Of a stretch of DNA of 64,000 nt, positions 17,014 to 25,938 are shown in pieces (position 1 is the first letter of the stretch; every line of letters starts with the position of its first letter). Location of the stretch: the NCBI RefSeq assembly GCF_003985155.1, contig NZ_ML133686.1:466001-530000 (forward strand), in the 5' to 3' direction. The position numbers and the translations under genes are program-made. The notes below the pieces were generated by a model that did not search any database, was not told where the DNA came from, and saw only the letters and a list, made by a program, of their open reading frames with translations. Source of the stretch: Rhizobium vallis. GTDB lineage: Bacteria > Pseudomonadota > Alphaproteobacteria > Rhizobiales > Rhizobiaceae.

Positions 17014-17715
17014 ATGGATAATCGGCATCTGGTACCCGCCGCCGTGCTTGCGGCAAAGAACGGCGTGCGTTTCCCCAATGAGAGCGAGGCATATCGCAGC
17101 GCCCGCGACGCGCTGCTGGCGGAAGAGATCGAATTGCGCCGGCACATCGAGCGCGTGGCGGTGCAGCGCCGGGCGCTGCCGCCGGGCGGCGAAGTGAAGA
17201 AAGGTTATCGCTTCGAAGGCGTCAACGGGCCGATAAGCTTCAGCGAGCTCTTCGCCGACAAGGAGACGCTGATCGTCTATAGCTATATGTTCGGACCCCA
17301 ACGCGAGCGCCCGTGCCCTATGTGCACCTCGCTACTGTCGGCCTGGGACGGCGAAGCTCTCGATATCCAGCAGCGCGCCGCGCTTGCCATCGTCGCCCGC
17401 TCGCCGATCGAAAGGCTGCTCGCCTTCAAGAAGGAGCGCGGCTGGCATCACCTGCCGCTCTATTCTGATCTGACGGGCGATTATAGCCGGGACTACCATG
17501 CCATCGGCAAAGATGGCGGCGATGATGCCGCTTTCGACGTCTTCACGCGACGCGACGGCACCATCCGCCACTTCTGGAGCCAGGAGATGGGCAACGTGAC
17601 GGCCGATCCTGGTGAGGACCCGCGTGGTGCACCCGATCTGATGCCGCTCTGGACTGTGCTCGATTCGACTCCGGAAGGCCGGGCGGCGGACTGGTATCCG
17701 AAGCTTTCCTATTAA
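17014..17715 (+). CDS. DUF899 thioredoxin-fold protein
   Basis: The 233-residue protein belongs to the DUF899 family, widespread in alphaproteobacteria and thought to adopt a thioredoxin-like fold. Its marks are RRALPPGGEV near residue 55, the block FADKETLIVYSYMFGPQRER near residue 80 and PCPMCTSLLSAWDG, where C-x-x-C (Cys-Pro-Met-Cys) sits in the thioredoxin position. Later DVFTRRDGTIRHFWSQEM is also typical. No function has been proved; a redox role is inferred from the cysteine pair. GAGG lies nine bases before the ATG. It converges on the J-domain gene with 13 bases between stops. Confidence 0.85.
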   Translation: MDNRHLVPAAVLAAKNGVRFPNESEAYRSARDALLAEEIELRRHIERVAVQRRALPPGGEVKKGYRFEGVNGPISFSELFADKETLIVYSYMFGPQRERPCPMCTSLLSAWDGEALDIQQRAALAIVARSPIERLLAFKKERGWHHLPLYSDLTGDYSRDYHAIGKDGGDDAAFDVFTRRDGTIRHFWSQEMGNVTADPGEDPRGAPDLMPLWTVLDSTPEGRAADWYPKLSY

Positions 17716-17728
17716 TACTTGCGGGGCG

Positions 17729-18358
17729 TCAGCCGGTGGAACGGCTTCTGGAGGTCTCGATCCATTCGAGATTGGCGACCGAAGCCTCCGGCAGCGGTGA
17801 CGGATCGACATCGTAGACATAGCCGGTGAGCATGTCGGCGGCGCATTCCGCTGCTTTGATCTTCGCGTCGGTTTCCGCGACCGCCTTGGCGATTGCTTCG
17901 ATGCGGGCGCGGAACATGTGGGCGAGCACATCGCGGCCGGACTGTTTTTCGAGCCGTTCCAGATGCAGGCCGATGCGCGAGGAGTGGCGTTCCAGCTCGC
18001 TCTTGCTGAACCGCGCCTTGCGCAGTTCCTCGGAAAGGCTTTCCTGCATGACGGCGACGGGATCGAAACTTCCGGGCGCGCGCTCGTCGAGTACCGCGTC
18101 TGTGACCAGCTTCTCGATTATGACGAGCGCCTGCAACTCGGCGGCGTCGGCGAGTTCGACGTCATAGCCGGTATCGTCGTAAACCTTGCGGCGGACGGGA
18201 TCGAGAAGCAGCCCATAGGCTTTCTGCAAATTATCGAAGGCTTCCGTGTCACCGCCCGAATCGGGGTGGGCGACCTTGGCCAGACGCCGATAGGCGGCCT
18301 TCAACTGCGCCTCATTCGCATCGCGTTCAACGCCGAGAATATCGTATGGATCCGTCAC
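17729..18358 (-). CDS. J-domain (DnaJ-like) protein
   Basis: About 209 residues. Residues 1-65 are a J-domain with helix II basic residues and the essential HPD tripeptide (RRLAKVAHPDSGGDTEAF). The remainder is a charged alpha-helical region without the Gly/Phe or zinc-finger parts of true DnaJ, so this is a type III J-protein that would stimulate an Hsp70 on a specific client. GTG 18358 (MTDPYDILGVERDANEAQL) is preferred, with GGGAG seven bases upstream, over an ATG at 18379 that adds seven non-conserved residues. Confidence 0.85.
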   Translation of the reverse strand: MTDPYDILGVERDANEAQLKAAYRRLAKVAHPDSGGDTEAFDNLQKAYGLLLDPVRRKVYDDTGYDVELADAAELQALVIIEKLVTDAVLDERAPGSFDPVAVMQESLSEELRKARFSKSELERHSSRIGLHLERLEKQSGRDVLAHMFRARIEAIAKAVAETDAKIKAAECAADMLTGYVYDVDPSPLPEASVANLEWIETSRSRSTG

Positions 18359-18668
18359 GCCTGCTCCCTTGCTACCCAACGTGGCGGGCAGTCTAGGTCT
18401 TCTTCTGCATCAGAAAGGCAAAGTTTAGACCGAAAGGATGAATGACGTCCATGGCCTGCGACTGGATTGGCTGATGCCGACGCTTCATCCATCGACGGGA
18501 TGCTCGCCAACCAGATAGAGTTGGAGATACGTTCATTGCAATTCAGGTGGATATCCATTGTGAAAATCATGCGTAATTCGGTCTCCTGATCGTTTGCTTT
18601 TGTAATGTTCGGGCAACCTTCGCCATATCACTGGATGAGCGCCGCGGCAGGGGATCCGGAGACACGCA
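18359..18668. other. Intergenic region upstream of the two-component operon, no gene seen
   Basis: About 310 bases lie between the divergent J-protein gene and the response-regulator gene. Both promoters must be here. A 10-bp palindrome TGGATATCCA lies at 18548-18557. The part nearest the regulator (18580-18640) is AT-richer than its surroundings. I find no reading frame with support. Confidence 0.45.
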
Positions 18669-19343
18669 TTGCGTATATTATTGCTTGAAGATGAGCCGGA
18701 GATGGCGGCGGCATTGATCACCGCGCTCAGACGTCGCGACATCATCGTCGACCATGTGAGCACGATCGCCGACGCCGAACTAATGGCCCGGCTGGGGACC
18801 TATGACGTGCTCATGCTCGATCGTCGCTTGCCGGATGGCGAAGGCCTCGATCTCATCCCCGTGCTTCGCTTCCAAAAAAATGCTACCCCGATCCTGATGC
18901 TGACCGCACTTGGCGGCGTCGATCAACGTGTCGAAGGGCTTGACGGCGGCGCCGACGACTATCTCGCTAAACCCTTTGCAATCGAGGAGCTGCTGGCGCG
19001 ATTGCGCGCGCTGCAGAGACGCTCGCCGACCGTTTCCGCCGAGCGATTTTCGCTCGGCAATCTGACGGTCGATCCACGCAGCAACGAAGTTACTGTCGGC
19101 GGCGACTTCATCGACCTGGCTCGACGGGAGTATCTTGTCGTCGAGGCGCTGATCCGGCGCGCGAACCGTATCGTCACACGGTCGATGCTCGTCGACGCCG
19201 TCTATACGATCGATGACGAGATCGAGTCCAATGCGCTGGACGCGCATGTTTCACGGATCCGCCGCAAGTTTGGCGCTGCCGGTGCGTCGGTCGAAATCCG
19301 CGCCGTCCGCAACATCGGATATCTGCTGCGGGTCAGCACATGA
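18669..19343 (+). CDS. OmpR/PhoB-family response regulator
   Basis: The 224-residue protein has a receiver domain (residues 1-115) with the acidic pair Glu7/Asp8, phosphoacceptor Asp51 (VLMLDRRLPDGEG), Thr79 in LMLTALG and Lys101 (YLAKPF). Residues 128-222 form a winged-helix DNA-binding domain ending HVSRIRRKFGAAGA and IRAVRNIGYLLRV. The start is TTG at 18669 (TTGCGTATATTATTG), with GGAG about eight bases upstream. It overlaps the sensor kinase gene by four bases. Its targets are unknown; the lipoprotein and outer-membrane genes downstream are candidates. Confidence 0.93.
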   Translation: MRILLLEDEPEMAAALITALRRRDIIVDHVSTIADAELMARLGTYDVLMLDRRLPDGEGLDLIPVLRFQKNATPILMLTALGGVDQRVEGLDGGADDYLAKPFAIEELLARLRALQRRSPTVSAERFSLGNLTVDPRSNEVTVGGDFIDLARREYLVVEALIRRANRIVTRSMLVDAVYTIDDEIESNALDAHVSRIRRKFGAAGASVEIRAVRNIGYLLRVST

Positions 19344-20773
19344 GACTGCGCAGCGGCCGCTCGCTCAAATGGGTACTGACGCGACGCCTGATCGGTCTTC
19401 AGGCCTGCTTTTTGCTGTTGTTCGTCTCCTTGCTCGCCGGATGGGTCTGGATCATCGATCCCGAACTCGAAGACACCAACGAAGCGATCGTCCGCGTGCT
19501 GATAAAGCACGTGGAACGCCAGACCGACGGCGCGCTCAATGTCATCGAGACGCCGGAGCTTGCCGAATTGAAACGTGAATATCCCGATCTGTGGTTCATC
19601 ATCCGGGACGACAGGAACAATCTCTACCAGCATGGCGTGTTTCCAAAGGAGCTACTGACCGAAACCTTCCCGATGTCCATTGACGAGGCGTTTGTGAAGA
19701 CCAGTCCGAGCGGGCGCCTGGCCGTCGGCAATCGCGACACGCCGATCGGCCGGCTGCAGTTCATCGGATCGACCGAGCGCATTGGCGCGCAAAACCAGGG
19801 CGTCAACATCTGGATCAATCTCGACATCGATATTCCCAAGGGCGGCGATGCAAAGAGGTTCTGGCTGGGTGTCGTGCCGGCGACCGGCGTCATCCTGGCC
19901 ATCCTGGTGCTTCCGATCCTGCTCGTCAGCGGCGCGGCAACGCTGATCGTCACACCCTATTCGATCGGCCGGTCTCTGACTGGCCTGGTCGATACGGCCA
20001 ACCAGGCGAAGGCGATCGAATTCGAAACACGGTCCGCCCGCCTCGAGGTTTCGAAAGTGCCGAGCGAAATCGTTCCGCTCGTCGATGCGTTCAATCATAC
20101 GCTTTCAAAGCTCGATCGCGGCTACAAGCAGCACAGCCGTTTCCTGGCGGATGCCGCGCACGAGCTGCGCACGCCGATCGCGATCGTGCGGACCCGGGCA
20201 GACCTTCTGCCGGAAAGCGCCGATAGCCGGCAGCTGCTGCAAGATATCGACCGTCTTTCCAGGGTCGCGCATCAGCTGCTCGACATGCAGGCGGTCGGTG
20301 CCGGTTCTCAGACTGCACAGATGGTCGATCTGAATGAGCTCGTCGGACGGATCGCTGCCGATCTCGCACCTCAGGTCATCGATGCGGGTTACGATTTCCT
20401 CTTCGAGCCAAGTGCTGCCGAGGCATCCTTCGTGATCTATCCCTCGACGATAGAGCTTGCGGTGACCAACCTGATCCGCAATGCGGTCGATCATTCCGGA
20501 TGCAAAGGTACTATTGCGGTCTCAGTCGATGCGCGTGGCTTCATCGATGTCTGCGATGAAGGTCCAGGCATCCCTCCGGCCGAACGGGTCCGCGTACTGG
20601 AGCCCTTCTATCGGCTGAATACACGCTCGTCAGGCGCAGGCCTCGGGCTCAATCTGGCGCTCAAGGCGATGGAACTTCATTTCGGACGGTTGTTATTTGC
20701 CGATACCGACGGCGGATTCCGAGTGCGCCTGGAGATCGGCGCACTGCACGCCGGCCGTGCCACCAATCGGTAA
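19340..20773 (+). CDS. Sensor histidine kinase
   Basis: The 477-residue membrane kinase has one membrane helix near residues 17-37, a periplasmic sensor of about 135 residues, a second helix near 175-200, a HAMP-like linker, then the dimerisation helix with His274 (FLADAAHELRTPIAIVRTR). The ATPase domain follows with N box NLIRNAVDHS, G1 DEGPGIP and G2 GAGLGLNLALKAM. It should phosphorylate the response regulator whose gene overlaps it by four bases. The periplasmic ligand is not evident. Length and architecture are those of classical EnvZ/TctE-like kinases. Confidence 0.93.
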   Translation: MRLRSGRSLKWVLTRRLIGLQACFLLLFVSLLAGWVWIIDPELEDTNEAIVRVLIKHVERQTDGALNVIETPELAELKREYPDLWFIIRDDRNNLYQHGVFPKELLTETFPMSIDEAFVKTSPSGRLAVGNRDTPIGRLQFIGSTERIGAQNQGVNIWINLDIDIPKGGDAKRFWLGVVPATGVILAILVLPILLVSGAATLIVTPYSIGRSLTGLVDTANQAKAIEFETRSARLEVSKVPSEIVPLVDAFNHTLSKLDRGYKQHSRFLADAAHELRTPIAIVRTRADLLPESADSRQLLQDIDRLSRVAHQLLDMQAVGAGSQTAQMVDLNELVGRIAADLAPQVIDAGYDFLFEPSAAEASFVIYPSTIELAVTNLIRNAVDHSGCKGTIAVSVDARGFIDVCDEGPGIPPAERVRVLEPFYRLNTRSSGAGLGLNLALKAMELHFGRLLFADTDGGFRVRLEIGALHAGRATNR

Positions 20774-20827
20774 TGCGCGCGTAATCTTCACCACGTAGCG
20801 AGCGCAAGACCAACTGGAGCCGCTGCT

Positions 20828-21220
20828 ATGTGTCAGGAATCACCACGGAAAATACGTCGAACGCATTCGTTTCTCGCCTTGGCGGCCGTTGCGCTGCTGG
20901 CAAGCTGTGCATCGCAGATCATGAAGAACTATGTCGGGGGACCGTTGGAGGCGGTGATACTGGACTATGGGCCACCCGACAACGTCGTTGAGATCGGCGT
21001 CGGTCAAAGGGCCTACCAATGGCGGCGCGTCAACACGGAAGCGGTGACGGGCACCACCAGCGGCGAAATTCGTCAGACACGCCATGGCGAACGCTATGAG
21101 CTTTCCGAGTCGCCCGGCTACGTCAAAGAAACGGAGTGCTTCTACACATTCTTCGCGCGTGCCTCCGGGACGCGATGGTTCGTCACGAGTTTCCGTAGGC
21201 CGCAGCTCGAATGCGAGTGA
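20828..21220 (+). CDS. Small predicted lipoprotein
   Basis: The 130-residue protein has a basic start (RKIRRTHSF), a hydrophobic core and a lipobox LLASC near residue 27, so it should be acylated and anchored in the periplasm or outer membrane. The mature part contains GGPLEAVILDYGPPDNVVEIG and AYQWRR, resembling small lipoproteins of the SmpA/BamE-like or 'outer membrane assembly' type, plus two later cysteines (ECFYTF, QLECE) that may form a disulfide. It follows the histidine kinase by 54 bases on the same strand and may be part of the same transcript. Confidence 0.75.
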   Translation: MCQESPRKIRRTHSFLALAAVALLASCASQIMKNYVGGPLEAVILDYGPPDNVVEIGVGQRAYQWRRVNTEAVTGTTSGEIRQTRHGERYELSESPGYVKETECFYTFFARASGTRWFVTSFRRPQLECE

Positions 21221-21272
21221 TCGATTCACTGCGCCCGACGAACCCCTATGGGTGTCTTAAGTCTTTGTTTTA

Positions 21273-21319
21273 TGCATGTCGTTGTCCCAAAAGCGCTGCA
21301 CACTTTCGGGCGACATGCA
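21273..21319. repeat. Rhizobium-type palindromic intergenic repeat
   Basis: Perfect 9-bp arms TGCATGTCG (21273-21281) and CGACATGCA (21311-21319) enclose a spacer reading CAAAAGCGCTGCACACTTT. I recognise this core as a common intergenic element in R. leguminosarum and R. etli genomes. It lies between the lipoprotein gene and a possible small membrane protein gene. Confidence 0.75.
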
Positions 21320-21340
21320 TTGGATTTCATGGAGAGATAT

Positions 21341-21487
21341 ATGCTCAGCCATTTGTCGCGACTGCGGGATGCCTTCCGCCAGAAGCTTCCAGATCCAGCC
21401 CGATCGGACAGGTTGTTCGGTGCCGTCCTGATCTTCTTGATGTGCCTGATACTGGTGCTCTTTGCCCGTCACGCGATAGCTGGATAG
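21341..21487 (+). CDS. Possible 48-residue single-span membrane protein
   Basis: ATG 21341 follows GGAGAG by five bases. The frame begins LSHLSRLRDAFRQKLPD, a basic amphipathic stretch, then one hydrophobic helix of about 18 residues (FGAVLIFLMCLILVLFA) and a short polar tail. The topology rule (positive inside) suggests an N-in protein. It starts just after a palindromic repeat and no similar protein is recalled, so the evidence is only the ribosome site and the clean membrane segment. Confidence 0.4.
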   Translation: MLSHLSRLRDAFRQKLPDPARSDRLFGAVLIFLMCLILVLFARHAIAG

Positions 21488-21647
21488 GCGGCTGCACCGA
21501 CATACGGCGCTCGATCGAGCGGATGTTCCAAAATAGGGTATAGAGTTCCAGGGTGGCAGCGCTCCGTTCACTGGCCTGCTTCGGCTCCGGTGGAAACTTG
21601 CTGCCTGTCCCCAGCCCGGTTCAGCCTCGCAGATATTTTTTCACGCC

Positions 21648-21679
21648 GCAGGGCGCGTGCGGTTCCGGACGCGCCCTGC
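21648..21679. repeat. GC-rich perfect inverted repeat
   Basis: The 11-bp arms GCAGGGCGCGT (21648-21658) and ACGCGCCCTGC (21669-21679) flank a 10-base loop. There is no T-run after it on either strand, so it is not a standard terminator; it may be a REP-like element. Confidence 0.5.
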
Positions 21680-21748
21680 TTCGTGCGGCATTGATGAGAC
21701 GCATGTTCACGAGCGCCTAGGATCATCCTATTCCAAATTAAATAGTAA

Positions 21749-21796
21749 GAGCATGATGCCGCCCGAAAACCGCTCACACTTTCCCGGTATCATGTT
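21749..21796. repeat. Second Rhizobium-type palindromic repeat
   Basis: GAGCATGATGCC (21749-21760) faces GGTATCATGTT (21786-21796) around CGAAAACCGCTCACACTTT. The same GAGCATGATGCCG / CACACTTT combination is a recurring intergenic repeat in Rhizobium. It belongs to a different family from the element at 21273. Confidence 0.65.
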
Positions 21797-21856
21797 GTAG
21801 GGCGGTTCAGCTTTTCATGAAAACGCTGCACCGCCTAACCTTTTGTTTTTGTATAA

Positions 21857-21886
21857 TTCCGGCAAGCGCTTCGTGCTTTGCCGGAA
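21857..21886 (-). terminator. Stem-loop after the outer-membrane protein gene, possible terminator
   Basis: TTCCGGCAA and TTGCCGGAA form long arms with a small loop seven bases after the beta-barrel gene's stop (minus strand). The stretch following on the minus strand is AT-rich (TTATAC) but lacks a true T-run, so termination is plausible, not certain. Confidence 0.45.
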
Positions 21887-21892
21887 CTTGCT

Positions 21893-22522
21893 CTAGAAGC
21901 GAAGGTTTATGCCGGCCTTGATCACATGGCTGTCTATATCAGTGCGGGTGGTGCCGGCATTCGTGGTCGTCTTGACATCGGGGGTCATGACATAATTGTA
22001 CTCGACCTTTGCGGAAAGGCCGTTTCCAAAAGCCTGCTCAATGCCGCCGCCGACTAGGTAGCCGCCCTCCCAGCCTGGGCTCCGTCGGATGTTGTTGCCG
22101 TTCTCGAATTTGGTCATCGCATAACCGGCGGTGCCGTAAACGAGTGTCTTGTCGAGGCCCATCCCGGCCTTTGCTTTAGCGGCCAGGCGCCATTGCTCGT
22201 CCAGCTTGCCGCCGCGCACACTCTGATCGGTGCCGCCCATGTAGGTGCCCTCGACCTCGGCGCCGAGGACCGCCGAACCAAACTGAAAATTGTATCCGGC
22301 CTGCGCCCCGGCTGCGAGGCCCTTGCCATTGGAAAATGGATTGAGGTGGCTGGAAGCAACACCGGCATGCCCGCCGATATAAGCGCCGCCCCAATCGAAG
22401 GCGGTCGGCTGGGGATAAGGTGCCTTGACATAGGAGTTGTCCAGATCCGCTGCCGCGACAGCTTCGGAAAGCAACACGGCGAAGGCGGCTGACAGGGCTA
22501 ACCTCGTATTGATCGAAAGCAT
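21893..22522 (-). CDS. Outer-membrane beta-barrel protein (Omp25/RopB-like)
   Basis: The 209-residue protein has a signal peptide of about 24 residues ending AVAAAD. The mature part shows alternating barrel strands (WGGAYIGGHAGV, AGAQAGYNFQFGSAVLGAEVEG, LVYGTAGYAMTKF, AKVEYNYVM) and ends with the aromatic C-terminus NLRF needed for Bam-dependent insertion. This is the 25-31 kDa porin-like family of rhizobia and Brucella. Its role is envelope structure; a specific function is unknown. A promoter should lie in the AT-rich 22640-22720 region. It is monocistronic, with a stem-loop seven bases after the stop. Confidence 0.88.
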   Translation of the reverse strand: MLSINTRLALSAAFAVLLSEAVAAADLDNSYVKAPYPQPTAFDWGGAYIGGHAGVASSHLNPFSNGKGLAAGAQAGYNFQFGSAVLGAEVEGTYMGGTDQSVRGGKLDEQWRLAAKAKAGMGLDKTLVYGTAGYAMTKFENGNNIRRSPGWEGGYLVGGGIEQAFGNGLSAKVEYNYVMTPDVKTTTNAGTTRTDIDSHVIKAGINLRF

Positions 22523-22848
22523 TTATGACTCCAAACAGAAGTGCGGCGCTCTTTGGCGCGGCGTGGAAGTGAACATGGGAGCGTGGAGCTCCCGCGAACC
22601 CTTCGAGAGCTTCCCCGAAGGATGGATGTCACTCTGCTTGCGAGAATTGCCGATAGATTACGTGAAATGATGCCGGGAGATAATTATCTGTTATCAGATA
22701 GTTTTGATTGGTTGTTGATGCGGCAGGGGAGGTGTGTGCCGATGATCTGCCCGCCATCTTCGGGCGCATTCGGCTAGGCCGGCCGCTCCTCAATTGAATT
22801 GCGCCAGACAATCAAGGAGCCGATTGATTGTCTGGAAGCGTTTGCCAA
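22523..22848. other. Intergenic region with two palindromes, no gene seen
   Basis: This 326-base region upstream of the beta-barrel gene and downstream of hutD is AT-rich around 22660-22720. It holds the 16-base palindrome TATCTGTTATCAGATA at 22685-22700 and a long one at 22804-22835. No coding frame is supported. The palindrome at 22685 lies about 165 bases before the barrel gene's start and may be an operator. Confidence 0.5.
22804..22835. repeat. Perfect inverted repeat after hutD
   Basis: The 11-bp arms CCAGACAATCA (22804-22814) and TGATTGTCTGG (22825-22835) enclose a 10-base loop, 13 bases after the hutD stop (minus strand). There is no T-run. It may act as the end-of-operon hairpin for hutIHGUD. 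Confidence 0.55.
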
Positions 22849-23424
22849 CTAGCGTTTAGCTTCTGAAGAAATCTCGATCTCGAAAATCGATAGCAGGCCA
22901 TTCGAGCGAAGGCGCACGGAGGTATCGGGTTCCAACAGCAGTGCGTCGAGCGGTTCGAGCCAGGCCCCATCGGGAACGATCTGGCAATATGAGTTTACGA
23001 CGAGCAAGACGGCCGCCGAGCTCGGCCCAACCCGAACATCGTCGTCGGAAGTCGTCCGCTTGACGCTATGGCGAAACGCACCCCGTCTCGTCATGACGTT
23101 CAGGTCGGTGATCGGACCGTCGAGCAAGCGCGCCGCCGTCCGAGTGTCGGCAGGAAAGGCGTGCGGTGCCGAAGGCGGCCTGAGTTCGACCGCTTCCGTG
23201 CCCTCGACCGACAGGGCGATGCCCTCACCGGTCAGAACGCTCAGCGTTCGGTCGATGCCGGGAAAGATCGAAAACGGGCCATCCTCTGCGACCGTGGCCG
23301 TGCTGACGCGCCAGTCGAAGTCGTCGATCGAAGCATCAGGCGGAAAGACGGCGATCTCCACCGTCTCTCCTTTTCCGTTTTTCCAGGGCATGCGCTTGTG
23401 CTCGCTGGCGCGCAAGATCTTCAC
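22849..23424 (-). CDS. hutD: HutD family protein
   Basis: The 191-residue cupin-like protein begins MKILRASEHKRMPWKNGKGE, the usual HutD start, followed by FDWRVSTATVAEDGPFSIFPGIDR and LTGEGIALSVEG, also conserved. HutD proteins are co-encoded with histidine utilisation genes; work in Pseudomonas suggests a governor role limiting hut expression, perhaps by binding urocanate or formylglutamate. Here it is the last gene of hutIHGUD, five bases after hutU. The catalytic function, if any, is unknown. Confidence 0.9.
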   Translation of the reverse strand: MKILRASEHKRMPWKNGKGETVEIAVFPPDASIDDFDWRVSTATVAEDGPFSIFPGIDRTLSVLTGEGIALSVEGTEAVELRPPSAPHAFPADTRTAARLLDGPITDLNVMTRRGAFRHSVKRTTSDDDVRVGPSSAAVLLVVNSYCQIVPDGAWLEPLDALLLEPDTSVRLRSNGLLSIFEIEISSEAKR

Positions 23425-23429
23425 GGGGC

Positions 23430-25103
23430 TCAGTTCCCGAGAATGCCGGGCAGACGCAGGCCCTTGTCCTTGGCGCAGTCGAGGGCGATCTCGTAGCCGG
23501 CGTCGGCGTGGCGCATGACGCCGGTCGCCGGGTCGTTCCAGAGCACGCGCTCGAGACGCTTTGCCGCATCGTCGGTGCCATCCGCGCAGATGACGACGCC
23601 GGAGTGCTGGGAGAAGCCCATGCCGACGCCGCCGCCGTGATGCAGCGATACCCAGGTGGCGCCCGACGCGGTGTTGAGCAGGGCGTTCAGGAGCGGCCAG
23701 TCGGAGACGGCATCGGAACCGTCCTTCATGGCTTCGGTTTCGCGGTTCGGCGAGGCGACGGAGCCCGAGTCGAGGTGGTCGCGGCCGATGACGATCGGCG
23801 CGGAAAGCTCGCCGTTCCTGACCATTTCATTGAAGGCGAGAGCCAGGCGGTGGCGGTCGCCGAGGCCCACCCAGCAAATGCGCGCCGGCAGGCCCTGGAA
23901 GGCAATGCGCTCCCTGGCCATGTCGAGCCAGTTGTGCAGGTGGGTATTGCCGGGGGTCAGCTCTCTCACCTTGGCATCGGTCTTGTAGATATCCTCCGGG
24001 TCGCCTGACAGGGCGGCCCAGCGGAAGGGGCCGATGCCGCGGCAGAACAGCGGGCGGATATAGGCCGGCACGAAGCCCGGGAAAGCGAAGGCGTTTTCCA
24101 AGCCTTCTTCCTTGGCGACCTGGCGGATATTGTTGCCGTAGTCGAGCGTCGGAATACCGGCGTTCCAGAAAGCGATCATCGCTTCGACATGTTCGCGCAT
24201 CGAGGCGCGTGCGGCTTTTTCGACTGCCTTCGGATCGCTCTCGCGCTTGGCCTTCCATTCGGCCATCGTCCAGCCCTTCGGCAGGTAGCCATTGATCGGG
24301 TCATGCGCCGAGGTCTGGTCGGTGACCATATCGGGGCGAATGCCGCGGCGGACCATTTCCGGCAGGATTTCGGCAGCATTGCCGAGCAGGCCGACGGATT
24401 TGGCTTCACCGGCCTTGGTCCAGCGGTCGATCATCTCGAGCGCTTCGTCGAGCGTCTCGGCCTTGGCGTCGAGATAGCGGGTGCGCAGGCGGAAATCGAT
24501 CGAGTCGGGATTGCACTCGACGGCCAAGCAGCAGGCGCCGGCCATGACGGCGGCGAGCGGCTGGGCGCCGCCCATGCCGCCAAGGCCGCCGGTCAGGATC
24601 CATTTGCCCTTGAGATTGCCGCCGTAGTGCTGGCGGCCGGCCTCTACGAAGGTCTCGTAGGTGCCCTGCACGATGCCCTGCGTGCCGATATAGATCCACG
24701 AGCCGGCCGTCATCTGGCCGTACATGGCAAGGCCCTTCTTATCCAGCTCGTTGAAGTGATCCCAGGTCGCCCAATGCGGCACGAGGTTGGAATTGGCGAT
24801 CAGCACGCGCGGCGCATCCTTGTGGGTGCGGAACACGCCGACCGGCTTGCCGGACTGGACGAGCAGCGTTTCTTCTTCCGTCAGCGTCTTCAGCGTCGCG
24901 ACGATGCGGTCGAAATCCTCCCAGGTGCGGGCGGCGCGGCCGATGCCACCGTAGACGACAAGCTCGTTCGGGTTTTCAGCGACATCGGGATCGAGATTGT
25001 TCATCAGCATGCGCAGCGGCGCTTCGGTCATCCAGCTCTTGGCATTGAGATCGTTGCCGCGGGGTGCGCGGATTTCGCGGATGTTGTGGCGTGGATTGTT
25101 CAT
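23430..25103 (-). CDS. hutU: Urocanate hydratase
   Basis: The 557-residue protein converts urocanate to 4-imidazolone-5-propionate using tightly bound NAD+. It has the strongly conserved N-terminus ([20 protein letters not shown]), the [13 protein letters not shown] cofactor region near residue 165, [17 protein letters not shown] near residue 270 and [18 protein letters not shown] near residue 445. Length matches HutU exactly. The start is ATG 25103; upstream codons of the open frame are not conserved. It lies in the operon hutI-H-G-U-D. Confidence 0.97.
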   Translation of the reverse strand: MNNPRHNIREIRAPRGNDLNAKSWMTEAPLRMLMNNLDPDVAENPNELVVYGGIGRAARTWEDFDRIVATLKTLTEEETLLVQSGKPVGVFRTHKDAPRVLIANSNLVPHWATWDHFNELDKKGLAMYGQMTAGSWIYIGTQGIVQGTYETFVEAGRQHYGGNLKGKWILTGGLGGMGGAQPLAAVMAGACCLAVECNPDSIDFRLRTRYLDAKAETLDEALEMIDRWTKAGEAKSVGLLGNAAEILPEMVRRGIRPDMVTDQTSAHDPINGYLPKGWTMAEWKAKRESDPKAVEKAARASMREHVEAMIAFWNAGIPTLDYGNNIRQVAKEEGLENAFAFPGFVPAYIRPLFCRGIGPFRWAALSGDPEDIYKTDAKVRELTPGNTHLHNWLDMARERIAFQGLPARICWVGLGDRHRLALAFNEMVRNGELSAPIVIGRDHLDSGSVASPNRETEAMKDGSDAVSDWPLLNALLNTASGATWVSLHHGGGVGMGFSQHSGVVICADGTDDAAKRLERVLWNDPATGVMRHADAGYEIALDCAKDKGLRLPGILGN

Positions 25104-25133
25104 GACGGTTCCCCTGTTCTCAGGTTTCAATCT

Positions 25134-25937
25134 TCAGCGTTTCAGGCCTGGTGCAATCTCTTCGATACGCACCAGAATGTCTTTGAGATGGACGCGCAGG
25201 CGCTCTGCCTTGGCGGTGTCGTAGGCGAAGGGCACCGCCTCGGTTTGCAGATGCGTGGATTGCGCAAGCTCCATCTGGATCGCATGCACGCCGGTTTCGG
25301 GTCGGCCATAGTGGCGTGTCGTCCAGCCGCCCTTGAAGCGGCCGTTGAGCACGCTGTCATAACCTTCGGCGGCTCCGACGGCGGTGAGCGTCGCCTGCTC
25401 GATCGCGCTGTCGCAGGTCTTGCCCATATCGGTGCCGATATTGAAATCCGGCAGCTTGCCTTCGAAGAGGAAGGGAATGTGAGAGCGGATCGAGTGGCAA
25501 TCATAGAGAATTGCGACGCCGTGGATTGCTCTGACGCGCTCGATCTCGGCAGCAAGTGCCGCATGATAGGGCGCGTGGAAGTCCCGGAGCCGCGCCGCAA
25601 TATCGGCCTCGCCGGGCGCCTGCCCGTCCTTCCAGATCGCCTTGCCGTCGAAATCCGTTTCGGGGACGAGGCCGGTGGTGTTCTGGCCGGGATAGAGGCT
25701 GACACCCGCCGGATCGCGGTTGGCGTCGATCACATAGCGATGGAAGGTGGCGCGCACCGTCGTGACGTTGTCAAGCAGGCCGTCATAGAGGTGGTGGATG
25801 TGCCAGTCGGTATCGGCGAGGATCCTGCCGTTGTCGTTGAGGCGGTCATGGATCTCCGGCGGCACGTCGGTGCCGGTGTGGGGAAAGCCGAGGATGACAG
25901 CCGAGGTGCCCTGGCGGATTTCGTATGGTGCGGTCAT
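25134..25937 (-). CDS. hutG: N-formylglutamate deformylase (amidohydrolase)
   Basis: The 267-residue enzyme hydrolyses N-formyl-L-glutamate to glutamate and formate, the last step when HutF is used. Metal-site motifs are visible: GFPHTGTDVP near residue 15, DTDWHIHHLYDG near residue 37 and ILYDCHSIRS near residue 150. The start is ATG 25937 (MTAPYEIRQGTSAVILG). Its presence together with hutF means this organism uses the five-step pathway, not the formamide-releasing one. It lies one base after the hutH stop. Confidence 0.94.
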   Translation of the reverse strand: MTAPYEIRQGTSAVILGFPHTGTDVPPEIHDRLNDNGRILADTDWHIHHLYDGLLDNVTTVRATFHRYVIDANRDPAGVSLYPGQNTTGLVPETDFDGKAIWKDGQAPGEADIAARLRDFHAPYHAALAAEIERVRAIHGVAILYDCHSIRSHIPFLFEGKLPDFNIGTDMGKTCDSAIEQATLTAVGAAEGYDSVLNGRFKGGWTTRHYGRPETGVHAIQMELAQSTHLQTEAVPFAYDTAKAERLRVHLKDILVRIEEIAPGLKR

Positions 25938-25938
25938 C

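Noticed and set aside
16677..17147. Minus-strand frame of 156 codons over the sRNA region
   Set aside because: It crosses a plus-strand terminator and overlaps the DUF899 gene start; there is no ribosome site or homology.
22629..22811. 60-codon minus-strand frame upstream of the beta-barrel gene
   Set aside because: It overlaps palindromes and AT-rich promoter-like DNA and has no conserved feature.
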